NCBI GenBank assembly: GCA_016284305.1
Contig: JAEEON010000047.1
Span: 1 to 52,746 of the forward strand
Length of the DNA stretch: 52,746 bases
Source of the DNA: Bacteroidales bacterium
GTDB lineage: Bacteria > Bacteroidota > Bacteroidia > Bacteroidales > F082
Reading direction: 5' to 3'
Shown here: positions 1 to 8,281 of the stretch, one piece after another
Layout: each line of letters opens with the position of its first letter
Position numbering within the stretch: the stretch's first letter is position 1
Translations under genes and position numbers: made by a program
The notes under the pieces: generated by a model
Databases searched by the model: none
Told to the model about the DNA's origin: nothing
The model's input: the letters and a program-made list of their open reading frames with translations, nothing else

Positions 1-103
1 CGTGCGCCACTCTCACGGCCCCGAAGGGCCGATCCCGTTCGACTTGCATGTATTAGGCCTGCCGCTAGCGTTCATCCTGAGCCAGGATCAAACTCTTCAT
101 TGT
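1..103 (-). rRNA. rrs: 16S ribosomal RNA, 5' end (partial)
   Basis: Read on the minus strand, this stretch holds the universal 16S start (AGAGTTTGATCCTGGCTCAG, complement of about 77-96) followed by the variable region 1 stem with the CCCTTCGGGG loop. The gene runs off the left edge, so only about 100 bases are present. The mature 5' end is estimated from the usual distance to the primer-8F site and is approximate. The wording of the V1 region fits Bacteroidales. It reads away from all other genes and is driven by a strong promoter about 190 bases upstream. Confidence 0.97.
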
Positions 104-293
104 AGTATTGTTGTACTTTTCTTTTTTCCTGTTTTAGGGCTCCGCTATGTCTTCATTGTTCCTTACTCTTCGAGGTCGGTCCAGGGCCTCTCGGCCCCTC
201 CCGCCTCGGACTTCTATTATGCTGGCCTCAAGCTTTCAAAGAACTCGTCCAATCGGTCTCTTTCACTGTATCTCCTCGTTTCGATTGGGACTG
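104..293 (-). other. 16S rRNA transcribed leader
   Basis: This non-coding stretch lies between the rRNA promoter and the mature 16S end. It is rich in GC-containing complementary runs around 165-215 (for example GAGGTCGG and CCGCCTCGGA), as expected for an rRNA leader that folds with the 3' spacer for RNase III processing. No open reading frame here looks real. Confidence 0.6.
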
Positions 294-324
294 CAAAGAT
301 ACGGCAATTTTTCATACCTGCAAG
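294..324 (-). promoter_or_regulatory. rRNA operon promoter
   Basis: On the minus strand a perfect Bacteroidetes -7 element, TATCTTTG (294-301), is preceded after 19 bases by a TTG (-33 type) element at about 321-323. A-tract/T-tract DNA (325-350) lies upstream, like an UP-element. From about 350 to 469 the DNA is AT-rich with nothing else recognisable. Confidence 0.75.
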
Positions 325-469
325 CTTTTTTTGAAAAAAAATCAAAAAAAGTTATAATGTGCTGAATTTCAATAGTGTTTTTTTCAAAAAAAATGAAGAA
401 CAATAACCCCTTGAGATTTGCGTATTTGAAATCAACCTTGACTTCCGTCGGAAATATCGAAAAATCAGC

Positions 470-1114
470 TTAATTTTCCGTCAAGTGGAAAAAAGTGCCC
501 TGACTGGTCATCTCCATCTGAATGGTACCAATGAGAATGAAATTAATAAGGATGCTCTCAGCGCGCTTCTTATTAATAATAGGTGTAAGTTCCAAAAACT
601 CGTCCATCGTAATGGATGGATGCTCGGAAAGATAATGGAGCAACTGCATTTCAGGTTCCGTGAAGCTGACTTTGGTGAATTTTGCGTTTTTTTGTCGCTT
701 CCAAACTTTGAGTAGGATAGGGTCGGCTACCAGGTTCTCGTCCTTGACACGGACAAAGACCTTATAGTTGCCCTGGTTGTCGGGAGCACGGTGCTTCATT
801 TTCTCATCACGGGGGATGATGACCTCAAGAACGGTCTTGCCGTTGATCTCCCATTCCTCAGTGGTGTAATGAACCTCTGGACGACAATACATCTCAGCTG
901 CCGCCTGAATCATGTGGATCTCCTCGTCGGACCTTACCCCGGCAATGGCACCGTTGTCTTTGACCCCAACCAATAGGCGACCACCATCCGTGTTGGCAAA
1001 CGCTGCCAACGAACGAGCAATCCTCCGCGAGTCGGAAATTTCAAATTTGAAGTCCAACTGCTGATGCTCGCCTTCCTCAATCAAATTCTGTATGTGCTTC
1101 TCCTTGGTCTTCAT
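470..1114 (-). CDS. Schlafen AlbA_2-type putative DNA/nucleotide-binding protein
   Basis: The protein of about 214 residues starts with an AlbA_2 (Schlafen-like) domain: QQLDFK near the N-terminus, then RSLAAFANTDGGRLLVGVKD, which is the hallmark core, and a FVRV strand near residue 120. The last 70 residues look like a winged-helix segment. The family is annotated as ATP-binding or transcriptional regulator, but the biochemical role is unclear. I chose the ATG at 1114: the longer TTG-started frame begins upstream of a perfect promoter box at 1122-1129, so it would not be transcribed. The leader is then only a few bases long. It is a single gene, not in an operon. Confidence 0.85.
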   Translation of the reverse strand: MKTKEKHIQNLIEEGEHQQLDFKFEISDSRRIARSLAAFANTDGGRLLVGVKDNGAIAGVRSDEEIHMIQAAAEMYCRPEVHYTTEEWEINGKTVLEVIIPRDEKMKHRAPDNQGNYKVFVRVKDENLVADPILLKVWKRQKNAKFTKVSFTEPEMQLLHYLSEHPSITMDEFLELTPIINKKRAESILINFILIGTIQMEMTSQGTFFHLTEN

Positions 1115-1121
1115 GACCCCG

Positions 1122-1129
1122 CAAAAATA
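1122..1129 (-). promoter_or_regulatory. -7 promoter element for the AlbA_2 gene
   Basis: TATTTTTG matches TAnnTTTG on the minus strand, 8 bases from the chosen ATG. The message would be almost leaderless, which decides the start codon in favour of 1114. Confidence 0.55.
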
Positions 1130-1132
1130 CAA

Positions 1133-1667
1133 AATATTCGAACAGAAAACTGAACTCCTCCGAAAAGTAGGGGAGGCAAAATAAGGCCCTTTTTAGGCTC
1201 TCTGAGCGACCCTGTTTTTTGACCCTATTTGGTGGTAGAGACGATGAAGATAATCGAAAATAGTGGATTTTTACAATTGAAAAATGTAAATCATAAAGAA
1301 ATTCACAAAAGTAAATAAATAAATATAAAGCAAAGAAAATCAACCAATTATATTTATTGATCACAAATATAAAATTTACAATTATAAAACACAAATTAGT
1401 TACCACGATAAAATTCATAAAGAATTTCAACAAATATCAAATAATATACTGATATTCAATAATATAACTATGTTTGTTTAAAGATAAATATTAAGGATTG
1501 CTTCAAATGGATTGCAATTAATACTTAAAATTACATTTTATTTAAATATATTGATAATCAATATGTTATATTGTTTAATTTGAAGTAATGTTTCAGATAT
1601 TTATAAAAACATTATTAATTTACAAAAATAAAATTTAAAAATCATGGTTTCGTAAGTTTATATTTTT
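1133..1667. other. AT-rich intergenic region
   Basis: About 530 bases between divergent genes, extremely AT-rich from 1260 onward, with many runs of A and T. Frames crossing it have the composition of random AT-rich DNA and no start context. Apart from the two flanking promoters I see no repeat, RNA gene or remnant that I can name. Confidence 0.6.
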
Positions 1668-1675
1668 TACTTTTG
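1668..1675 (+). promoter_or_regulatory. -7 promoter element for the XRE regulator
   Basis: TACTTTTG, a perfect TAnnTTTG, lies 42 bases upstream of the regulator's ATG. Confidence 0.6.
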
Positions 1676-1716
1676 TGAACTGAAAGGAATCTAAAATCGA
1701 AAAAAAACGGGACACT

Positions 1717-2133
1717 ATGAAAGACAGAATCGCTCATATCATGAGAGCCAAAAATTTGAAGGCCTCTGATTTCGCTGCTCAACTCGGCATCCAACCTTCG
1801 GCAATCTCCCATATCCTTGCCGGCCGTAACAATCCTAGCCTCGAAATCGTTAAGAAAATCAAAGAGACATTCCCTGAATATAATCTCGACTGGATCATCT
1901 TTGGAACGGGCCCCATTACGCTCTCCGAACCCTTCAAAACCACCCTCAATGATCCTGCTCGAGAATCCACTCTCTTCGATAACGAACCGATTGAAGAAGT
2001 CCCGAGTACCCCTACTCCTGTCCCTCCGCAACCCCAATTCGACATCCCTGAATACCATTCATCCTCGTCGTCCATAAAGTCGGTGATGGTCTTTTATGAC
2101 GATGGCACTTTCGAGACTTATTCCCCCCGATAG
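1717..2133 (+). CDS. XRE-family helix-turn-helix regulator
   Basis: A 138-residue protein. Residues 1-65 form a lambda-repressor-like HTH: KASDFAAQLGIQPSAISHIL followed by AGRNNPS, with the typical hydrophobic core and the DWIIFGTG end of the domain. The rest is proline/serine-rich (PTPVPPQPQ) and probably disordered, ending in a short beta-like tail (VMVFYDDGTFETY). Proteins of this layout are common single-gene regulators in Bacteroidales. The target is unknown. It has its own promoter and a start directly after a purine-rich stretch. Confidence 0.85.
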   Translation: MKDRIAHIMRAKNLKASDFAAQLGIQPSAISHILAGRNNPSLEIVKKIKETFPEYNLDWIIFGTGPITLSEPFKTTLNDPARESTLFDNEPIEEVPSTPTPVPPQPQFDIPEYHSSSSSIKSVMVFYDDGTFETYSPR

Positions 2134-2177
2134 GTCTTTTTTATTAAATAAGGTGTCCCCGTAATTAAAAATATGTG

Positions 2178-2185
2178 TACCTTTG
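2178..2185 (+). promoter_or_regulatory. -7 promoter element of the DHH/FKBP operon
   Basis: TACCTTTG (TAnnTTTG) ends 19 bases before the ATG at 2205. It overlaps the alternative GTG start at 2175, which rules that start out. Confidence 0.6.
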
Positions 2186-2204
2186 CCGATTATTTTTCGG
2201 CAAA

Positions 2205-3227
2205 ATGCAAAAAGAACTCTTTTTCACCCTATTAGATACTGTTATTCAGACACCTAAGCGAATAACCGTCCTTTCCCATGTCAACCCAGACGGTGACGCC
2301 ATCGGCTCTTCCCTTGGCTTTTCCCAGTTCTTGCGTAAGTTTGGTCATGAGGTGGAGGTTATCGTTCCCAATGCTTTCCCAGATTTCCTCTCTTGGATGC
2401 CAGGGGCTGCCCAGATTCACGTCTATGACAAAGAAACCGAAGATTGTGATCGTATCCTGGATCAAACGGATTGTCTTGCCATCCTTGATTTTAACCAGCC
2501 CTCTCGTGCGGGCTTAGTTCAGAATAAGATTAAATCGTTGAAAGTCACTAAGATACTTATTGATCATCATCGTGACACCGATTTTACTCCCTTCTTTTGC
2601 TTCCTTTCAGAGACGGAGATTTCCAGCACCTCTGAATTGGTGGCTGAGACCATTCTTCATTATGGAGACCGTTTTATCGATGAAACCATAGCAACTAATA
2701 TCCTTGTGGGGATCATTACCGATACGGGCTCGTTCTCACATTCCATCTTCCGTCCTGAGACGTTTTCCATCTGCGCCAAGCTCTTCGAAAAAGCCCCTTC
2801 ATATAATCAAATCCATCGGTTGGTTTATGATACTTTTTCCGAAGATCGGTTGCGTCTCTTGGGTTATTCCATTAGCAATAAAATGGAAGTATTGGATGAG
2901 TTCTCCACTTCAATCATATCCTTGAATAAAGAAGAGTTGGCGTCTTTTAATTACCAAGTTGGTGATACGGAGGGAATTGTGAATTATCCTTTATCGATGA
3001 AGAAGATAAAGATGGCAGTATTGGTAACAGAACGCCAAGGCGTGATTCGTTTTTCCTTCCGTTCGAAAGGTAGTTTCTCGGTCCATGAATTGGCTCAGAA
3101 GTATTTTAATGGTGGAGGTCATACTAACGCTGCCGGTGGAACGTTATCTTGTTCGTTCACAGAGGCTTTGGAGATTCTTCATCGGGTTTTGCCTGAGTAT
3201 AAGGACCTCCTGAACAAAATAGAATAA
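2205..3227 (+). CDS. DHH/DHHA1 phosphoesterase, NrnA-like
   Basis: About 340 residues with the two-domain DHH layout. The N-terminal catalytic half shows HVNPDGDAIGSSLG (metal-binding DxD), DFNQ (a further metal Asp) and LIDHHRD (the DHH motif). The C-terminal DHHA1 half ends with FNGGGHTNAAGG, the substrate-binding glycine motif. NrnA-type enzymes degrade nano-RNA and dephosphorylate 3'-phosphoadenosine 5'-phosphate (PAP) in the cytoplasm. Which activity dominates cannot be read from sequence. It is first gene of a tight operon with two prolyl isomerase lipoproteins (5- and 21-base gaps). Confidence 0.9.
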   Translation: MQKELFFTLLDTVIQTPKRITVLSHVNPDGDAIGSSLGFSQFLRKFGHEVEVIVPNAFPDFLSWMPGAAQIHVYDKETEDCDRILDQTDCLAILDFNQPSRAGLVQNKIKSLKVTKILIDHHRDTDFTPFFCFLSETEISSTSELVAETILHYGDRFIDETIATNILVGIITDTGSFSHSIFRPETFSICAKLFEKAPSYNQIHRLVYDTFSEDRLRLLGYSISNKMEVLDEFSTSIISLNKEELASFNYQVGDTEGIVNYPLSMKKIKMAVLVTERQGVIRFSFRSKGSFSVHELAQKYFNGGGHTNAAGGTLSCSFTEALEILHRVLPEYKDLLNKIE

Positions 3228-3232
3228 GGCTT

Positions 3233-3766
3233 ATGAGAGGTTTTACATTCAGCTTGTTTTGTGTATTCGTTGTGCTGTTGACCGCTTGTCAGGACGGACA
3301 GAACAACCCTACCAAAACTAACCAGGCCCAGCTTAAAGAAAGCTTGGAGAAGGCAAACCGCTATCTTGTCAACGATGAGGAGGAGGACATCAACAATTAT
3401 GTCGCTCGCCATAAGCTTGACATGGTCGCCACGGGAACGGGGTTGCGCTACAAGATTCTTCAGGCTGGAACGGGAGATTCGATTCGTGAAGGGCAGGTAG
3501 TGACGATGGATTATGAGTTGAGAGACATCAAGGGGGATTTGATTTATTCTTCTAAAAATGAGGGAGTTAAGTCATTTGTGGTAGGACATGGTGACGTGGA
3601 ATCAGGCATGGATGAAGCAGTTCGGCATTTGCACAAAGGGGATGTCGCCGTGGTAATCATTCCCTCCCATTTGGGCTATGGCCTGCTTGGTGACCAGAAA
3701 AGCATACCGGAGCGTTCGACCTTGGTTTATACGCTCCGAATCAATGAAGTAAATGAAAATAACTAA
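3233..3766 (+). CDS. FKBP-type peptidyl-prolyl isomerase lipoprotein, GldI-like
   Basis: A 177-residue lipoprotein with signal peptide and lipobox LTAC (Cys at about residue 19). One FKBP domain (about 65-175) carries GTGLRYKIL, VVTMDYEL, VVGHGDVESGMDEAVRHL and VIIPSHLGYGLLGD. The family resembles GldI of gliding Bacteroidetes, a periplasmic/outer-membrane prolyl isomerase that helps fold exported proteins. Several active-site aromatics of classical FKBPs are replaced, so catalytic strength is uncertain. It sits 5 bases after the DHH gene and shares its promoter. A function with T9SS or cell-surface assembly is inference from the family. Confidence 0.85.
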   Translation: MRGFTFSLFCVFVVLLTACQDGQNNPTKTNQAQLKESLEKANRYLVNDEEEDINNYVARHKLDMVATGTGLRYKILQAGTGDSIREGQVVTMDYELRDIKGDLIYSSKNEGVKSFVVGHGDVESGMDEAVRHLHKGDVAVVIIPSHLGYGLLGDQKSIPERSTLVYTLRINEVNENN

Positions 3767-3787
3767 TAAACAACAAATTAACAAAAA

Positions 3788-4657
3788 ATGAAAAGAAGTA
3801 TTGTTATGGTGGCCATGGGCCTCCTACTTTCAGCAGTTGTGACTTCCTGCGGACCGAAGTCTCCATTCAAGGGATATACCCTTTCGGATAACGGATTGTA
3901 TTACAAGCAAATCACCAAAGGAACGGGTGAGCAGATCAAGGATGGTGATGTCGTTAAGGTTGTTTTGGCATACTATATTAACGACTCGTTGCTTTATACG
4001 ACAGACAGTCTTCCAGAGACAGCTTATGATTTGGTCCACGAGTCCTTTTTCAAGGGTGACCTTTATGATGGTTTCCGCATGATGCATGTCGGTGATTCAA
4101 TGTCGTTTATGATCAATGCCGATTCCGTGTTCAACAAGCAATTCCGTGCTCCGTCACTTCCTGATTTCGTAAAACCCGGTGATTTCATGCGTTGGGAAGT
4201 GAAAGTTGATGAAGCAATGACGGAGGAGGCTTTCCAGCAGATGAAAGAGGCTGAGGCTGCTGCTCTTCAACAGGCTTCCAAGGACGCTTTTGCCGCATAT
4301 CTTGCTGAAAATGGCATCACTGCTGCACCTACCGAGAGCGGTCTGATTTATGTCTGCACCAAGCCTGGAAAAGGTCGCAAGCCAAAAACTGATCAGATGG
4401 TGAAAGTCCACTACACGGGTCGTCTTCTTGATGGAACGGTGTTTGACTCCTCCATTGAACGTGGCGAACCCATCGAGTTCCCTCTGGGTGCTCATCGCGT
4501 GATTCCTGGTTGGGATGAAGGTATTGCCATGATGTCGAAAGGTGAGAAGGGCATCCTTTACATCCCTTACGATTTGGCTTATGGTCCTCGTGAGACAGGT
4601 CCTATCCCAGCTTATTCAAACCTCGTCTTTGAAGTCGAACTGGTTGATTTCAAGTAA
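3788..4657 (+). CDS. Two-domain FKBP-type prolyl isomerase lipoprotein
   Basis: A 289-residue lipoprotein: signal peptide, lipobox VTSC (Cys at about residue 21). The first FKBP-like domain (about 30-140) is divergent. A helical linker rich in Glu and Ala (KEAEAAALQQ) leads to a canonical FKBP domain (about 180-289) with VKVHYTGRLLDGTVFDSS, VIPGWDEGIAMM, YIPYDLAYGP and VFEVELVDF, which carries the binding-pocket aromatics. It is probably a chaperone of the periplasm or inner face of the outer membrane. It is last in the operon, followed by a strong terminator. Confidence 0.9.
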   Translation: MKRSIVMVAMGLLLSAVVTSCGPKSPFKGYTLSDNGLYYKQITKGTGEQIKDGDVVKVVLAYYINDSLLYTTDSLPETAYDLVHESFFKGDLYDGFRMMHVGDSMSFMINADSVFNKQFRAPSLPDFVKPGDFMRWEVKVDEAMTEEAFQQMKEAEAAALQQASKDAFAAYLAENGITAAPTESGLIYVCTKPGKGRKPKTDQMVKVHYTGRLLDGTVFDSSIERGEPIEFPLGAHRVIPGWDEGIAMMSKGEKGILYIPYDLAYGPRETGPIPAYSNLVFEVELVDFK

Positions 4658-4669
4658 TTTGATTCGATC

Positions 4670-4703
4670 AAAAAAAAGGAGACCTTCGGGTCTCCTTTTT
4701 TTT
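4670..4703. terminator. Bidirectional rho-independent terminator
   Basis: A perfect GGAGACC / GGTCTCC stem with a TTCG-type loop is flanked by an A-run on the left and a T-run on the right. It can therefore stop both the FKBP operon (plus) and the polysaccharide operon (minus), which converge here. Confidence 0.9.
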
Positions 4704-4720
4704 ATCTAGTTTGTAAATCG

Positions 4721-6160
4721 TTATTCAGTGATTTCCTTGAATTCTTCTTGTTCAGCATAATAACAATCGATGACGACGATCAGTGCGGCTACACTCCATA
4801 CCGGAACGGCAAGTTTGTCGGTGTCAAGGAAGTTGTTCAAGAAGCCGTGGACGAAATAGCTCAGAAAAGCCAGTGTGGCACCTAAAACCATGTATTTGGC
4901 TTTCTTGTTTTTCGCTTTATGATAGGCTTTAAGGCCTGTGTAAACGACGGTGATGACCAAAGCAAAGACTAAAAGGGATCCTACGACACCTTGTTCTGCA
5001 AGTGGTCCGATGTATTCACTATGGGCATTGCCTCCATCACCGGCATTGGTGCTAATGATGGTTTTTTCTTTTGTCATCTGATAGGGGGCATACACAAACT
5101 GATAAGTTCCTGGACCCCAGCCGAATATCGGTCGCTCATTGAAGAGGCGGAAAGCCGACTGCCAACGATTGATACGTTCCAAGTTGGAGGCATCGGTTGA
5201 GATGTTGGTGATGGATTGAATGTTTTCAACTACGTCGCCAGAGGCATCTTGGCTGTTCTGTTCCAAGGCATCGATAATCTGATGCTGGAAAGCGAAGAAA
5301 AGACCTGTCAAAATCACCACGGTAGTGAGGATCCATCTAAACTTGATTTTTAGGAGTACGCAAATCAGCACGGCGAGTGCGGCAACCAGGCTAACCCAAG
5401 CTGCACGGCAACTCGAGAGGATCATGGCGAGGCTTAACACAGCGACAACCCCGATAATCAACAATCTGCGTGAAGTTTTGATTCCAGGGAGCACTGCATA
5501 GGTGATGGCCAGGATGAGATAGATGGCCAAGGCGGCTCCATAAGCTGTGTGGTCGTTGTAGAAAGGCGACATCACCCAGTGAGCGGAATCACCGTCAAAA
5601 CCATTTTTAGCATGGTTGATAGTGGTGTAAACGACGACGATACAGAGACTTGCGATATAAAGCCAGATGAACCAGTCGATGTTTTTGGGTTTCTTGAAAA
5701 GAAGTGCACACACAAAGAAGGCAGGGATGACAAACCACAAACGGGCAACGATGAATTTGATGGATACGACCGGCATCTCGCTGGTGATGGTGGTGACGAT
5801 CATCCAGATAAACATGCAGTATATGACGATGGAGATGGGATGCCGTGCGATGCTTCGGTCGTATTTCCCATCGTAAAGTAGCTTGGCGATGAAAAGGACC
5901 ATGACGCCGGCGAGCATCGGCTCCGCCGGCAGTGATAGGGCTAACTGCTCAAATTCCTCGATGACGATGGAGAGTGGGACGAGGAAGCTGATTAGCAGCA
6001 TGACCTTGTCAAGTGAGAAGATGTAAAGCAATAGAATACCCAGCACTACCGGTACCGCAAAAAACAGGTAACTGTTCTTCTTGACTACCAAGAACAAGGC
6101 TATGGCGACAAAGACTGCCGCAATAAGGTAGAGCCATCCTATTTTAGCTTTTTTGCTCAT
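4721..6160 (-). CDS. O-antigen ligase/polymerase family membrane protein (Wzy_C)
   Basis: 479 residues with about 11-12 hydrophobic helices and a large outside loop around residues 285-395. That loop carries the Wzy_C signature: ERINRWQSAFRLFNERPIFGWGPGTYQ and then NAHSEYIGPLAEQGVVG. Members polymerise O-antigen repeat units or join the glycan to lipid A core; the two cannot be told apart from sequence. It is the last gene of a minus-strand operon after two Wzz-like genes and a flippase; its ATG overlaps the preceding stop (ATGA). With chain-length regulators upstream, Wzy polymerase is the slightly more likely reading. Confidence 0.85.
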   Translation of the reverse strand: MSKKAKIGWLYLIAAVFVAIALFLVVKKNSYLFFAVPVVLGILLLYIFSLDKVMLLISFLVPLSIVIEEFEQLALSLPAEPMLAGVMVLFIAKLLYDGKYDRSIARHPISIVIYCMFIWMIVTTITSEMPVVSIKFIVARLWFVIPAFFVCALLFKKPKNIDWFIWLYIASLCIVVVYTTINHAKNGFDGDSAHWVMSPFYNDHTAYGAALAIYLILAITYAVLPGIKTSRRLLIIGVVAVLSLAMILSSCRAAWVSLVAALAVLICVLLKIKFRWILTTVVILTGLFFAFQHQIIDALEQNSQDASGDVVENIQSITNISTDASNLERINRWQSAFRLFNERPIFGWGPGTYQFVYAPYQMTKEKTIISTNAGDGGNAHSEYIGPLAEQGVVGSLLVFALVITVVYTGLKAYHKAKNKKAKYMVLGATLAFLSYFVHGFLNNFLDTDKLAVPVWSVAALIVVIDCYYAEQEEFKEITE

Positions 6161-7092
6161 TTTTCAGCAGGCACGAATTTCTTTCTGTTCTCAATGATGA
6201 AGATGACGATGATGCTGAGCAGGAAAGCTCCCAGAGCACTCAAAGCCACAACGATCCAACGCACCGGATACGACTTCTTGTCGGCAGGATACGGCTCAGA
6301 GATGATGTTGGAGTAGGTGAGGTTGGAGTGATAAAAACGGAGCTCTTGCTCATAGTCTCTCTTGATGGAAACGTAGGTGTTACCCTCAGCGACGATCTTC
6401 GTCTCAAGATCCACAGCCTGAGGACCAAACATCTCCAAGTTCTTCATCAGGTCGTTAGCTCTGGCGGAACCGTTGATATAGCCTCTGGTGACTTCACGGA
6501 GCTGTCCTGAATAGTTGGAGATGCCATAATTGGTGCCCAGATCAACAAGTTGCTGTTTCAGCGAGTCAATGCCTTGTTGCTTGAGTTCGAGTTGGCGTTC
6601 ATACATGGCCACGACCTCGCCGACCTTATCTCTGTGGAGTTGGGCCACTTTTTGGTCATAGAAGTAAAGGATGTCTTTGGCAATATTGCATGCTACCACG
6701 GGATCCTTGTCGTTGACCACGATGGAGATGGCCTCATAGGGTGTTTTGGTAATCTTGATCTTGTCATGATACTCGTACATCATGTAGGTCTTGGCAAACT
6801 GGTAATTACGATCGATCTTGTAGTCCGTCCAGAGGTCATGCTTCTCGATGATGGAGTCAGCGATGGACTGAGAGTTGATGATCTGCAGCATTTGTTCCGT
6901 CTCGCTTTCTTCGGAGTAGGGACTGATGTTCGCGGGATAAGCGATGGCCTCCGATTTGAAGAGTGGCGTAATGAACGCTGAACTGGAGAAGATAGCGCCG
7001 CATATGGCCGCCACTAGAGTGACGATGAGGATGTGCCATTTCCATTTAAGGATCAGTTGGACGAGTGAGAGGTTGTTGAAATTGTTATCCAT
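6157..7092 (-). CDS. Wzz-like chain-length determinant, copy 2
   Basis: 311 residues. A transmembrane helix at about 20-42 (WHILIVTLVAAICGAIFSSS), a periplasmic domain with coiled-coil stretches (QLELKQQGIDSLKQQLVDLG), the conserved PYPADKKSYPVRW before the second membrane helix (about 280-302), and a short cytoplasmic tail. This is the Wzz/polysaccharide co-polymerase fold without a tyrosine-kinase domain. It sets glycan chain length with Wzy, whose start overlaps its stop. The ATG at 7092 was preferred because the 120 upstream residues of the longer frame are low-complexity S/T/R/P that overlap the end of the neighbouring gene in another frame. Confidence 0.85.
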   Translation of the reverse strand: MDNNFNNLSLVQLILKWKWHILIVTLVAAICGAIFSSSAFITPLFKSEAIAYPANISPYSEESETEQMLQIINSQSIADSIIEKHDLWTDYKIDRNYQFAKTYMMYEYHDKIKITKTPYEAISIVVNDKDPVVACNIAKDILYFYDQKVAQLHRDKVGEVVAMYERQLELKQQGIDSLKQQLVDLGTNYGISNYSGQLREVTRGYINGSARANDLMKNLEMFGPQAVDLETKIVAEGNTYVSIKRDYEQELRFYHSNLTYSNIISEPYPADKKSYPVRWIVVALSALGAFLLSIIVIFIIENRKKFVPAEK

Positions 7093-7135
7093 GGTTTTAT
7101 AATTTGTTTCTTTTTTCTCTAAGATGAATGTCTTG

Positions 7136-8206
7136 TTATTGTCTCGGTTCCTGTTTCTGTTCTTGGGTTTTTTCTTTGGCACCGGAGGCCTTGCCGCGAA
7201 AAAAGTCGCCATAGCGCTCAAACACGGAGAGCAACAGCAAGAGCAAGATGAATGTTGCGGCAACGGTAACGGTGACGATGATCCATCGGATGGGGTAGGA
7301 TTTGTGTTCTGCCTTGTAAGCCGAAGTGACCACGAACTTGTGAGGGATGTCCTCAGTGGCATCGACTTTCGCCTCCTCATACTTGGATTTGACGAGCGAG
7401 AGCTGCAAACGGTCGTGGTCGAGTTTTTCGCTGATGGCGTAATAAGCACCACCGTATTGAGCTAGGACATCCAGGTGTTCTTGGATGTTTTTCACTCCTT
7501 GACTGTTGCTCTTACCCAGTTCGACAGCCAATTGTTGGCTCAGCATCTCCACCTGCGCCTCATAGTCAAAAACACCGAGCTTGCGCAAGGTGTTTAGTGA
7601 GTCCTCCAAGGCAGCCATCTCATTACATAACGAGGTGTATTCTGTTTGGACAAGCTTGAAAGCCTTGACAGCCACTTCTTTCTGCATGGCATTCATCGTG
7701 CTGTCAAATAGTTCAGCGATGTCGTTAGCCATCTGTGCCGCCATTTCGGCATCCGTGTCCATTACAGTGATTTTCACTGCATTATATTCGGTCCGGCGGA
7801 ACTTGATGCGATTTTCGTACAGTTTGTTGAGTTTGGTATAAGGATATCGGTCAGTCATCTTGATGCCGTAATGCTCCATCAGATGGTATTTTTCGATGAC
7901 TTTATCTTGAATCCTATTGGAGTTGAGCACCTGCAGCATCTGTTCCGTTTGCTCGCTTTCACCGAATTCCAAGATGTCCTTGTTCGACTGGAATGTAGTG
8001 CTGATCAATGCCTTGGAGATTGAATTGCTCGAAGTTGGGTACAGAATCACTGTCGATTTGTACAGAGGCTTTATGAAAAATGGGGAGCTGAAAACGACCG
8101 CGAGTAGGGCAGCTGCTATTAATATGATCAGGACGCTTTTTCTATGGTCATACAAGAGCCTGCAAAGGTACTTGGAACTAAAGGTGTCCTTCTGTTTTTC
8201 ATCCAT
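7136..8206 (-). CDS. Wzz-like chain-length determinant, copy 1
   Basis: About 356 residues with the same plan as the next gene: first membrane helix at about residues 25-45 (SVLIILIAAALLAVVFSSP), periplasmic domain with SEQTEQMLQVLNSNRIQDKVIEK, a long helical region, KSYPIRW, second helix, and a tail rich in Lys/Glu/Gln. The repeated T-EQMLQ-(I/L)NS motif in both copies indicates an old tandem duplication. The ATG at 8206 was chosen over an upstream TTG. It probably works in the inner membrane with the flippase and polymerase genes around it. Confidence 0.85.
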   Translation of the reverse strand: MDEKQKDTFSSKYLCRLLYDHRKSVLIILIAAALLAVVFSSPFFIKPLYKSTVILYPTSSNSISKALISTTFQSNKDILEFGESEQTEQMLQVLNSNRIQDKVIEKYHLMEHYGIKMTDRYPYTKLNKLYENRIKFRRTEYNAVKITVMDTDAEMAAQMANDIAELFDSTMNAMQKEVAVKAFKLVQTEYTSLCNEMAALEDSLNTLRKLGVFDYEAQVEMLSQQLAVELGKSNSQGVKNIQEHLDVLAQYGGAYYAISEKLDHDRLQLSLVKSKYEEAKVDATEDIPHKFVVTSAYKAEHKSYPIRWIIVTVTVAATFILLLLLLSVFERYGDFFRGKASGAKEKTQEQKQEPRQ

Positions 8207-8281
8207 AAGTCTATAGCTTTGTCTAAGAAGTGCCAAAAATAGGAAATTCTATTGAAAGGACAATCAAAAAAGTGAATAAGA

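Noticed and set aside
1077..1433. Open frame of 118 codons on the minus strand
   Set aside because: It is made of AT-rich intergenic sequence (mostly I, F, N, Y, L), overlaps the AlbA_2 gene and contains that gene's promoter.
7093..7452. 120-residue N-terminal extension of the second Wzz gene
   Set aside because: Low-complexity S/T/R/P sequence overlapping the end of the preceding Wzz gene in another frame; the ATG at 7092 begins the real protein.
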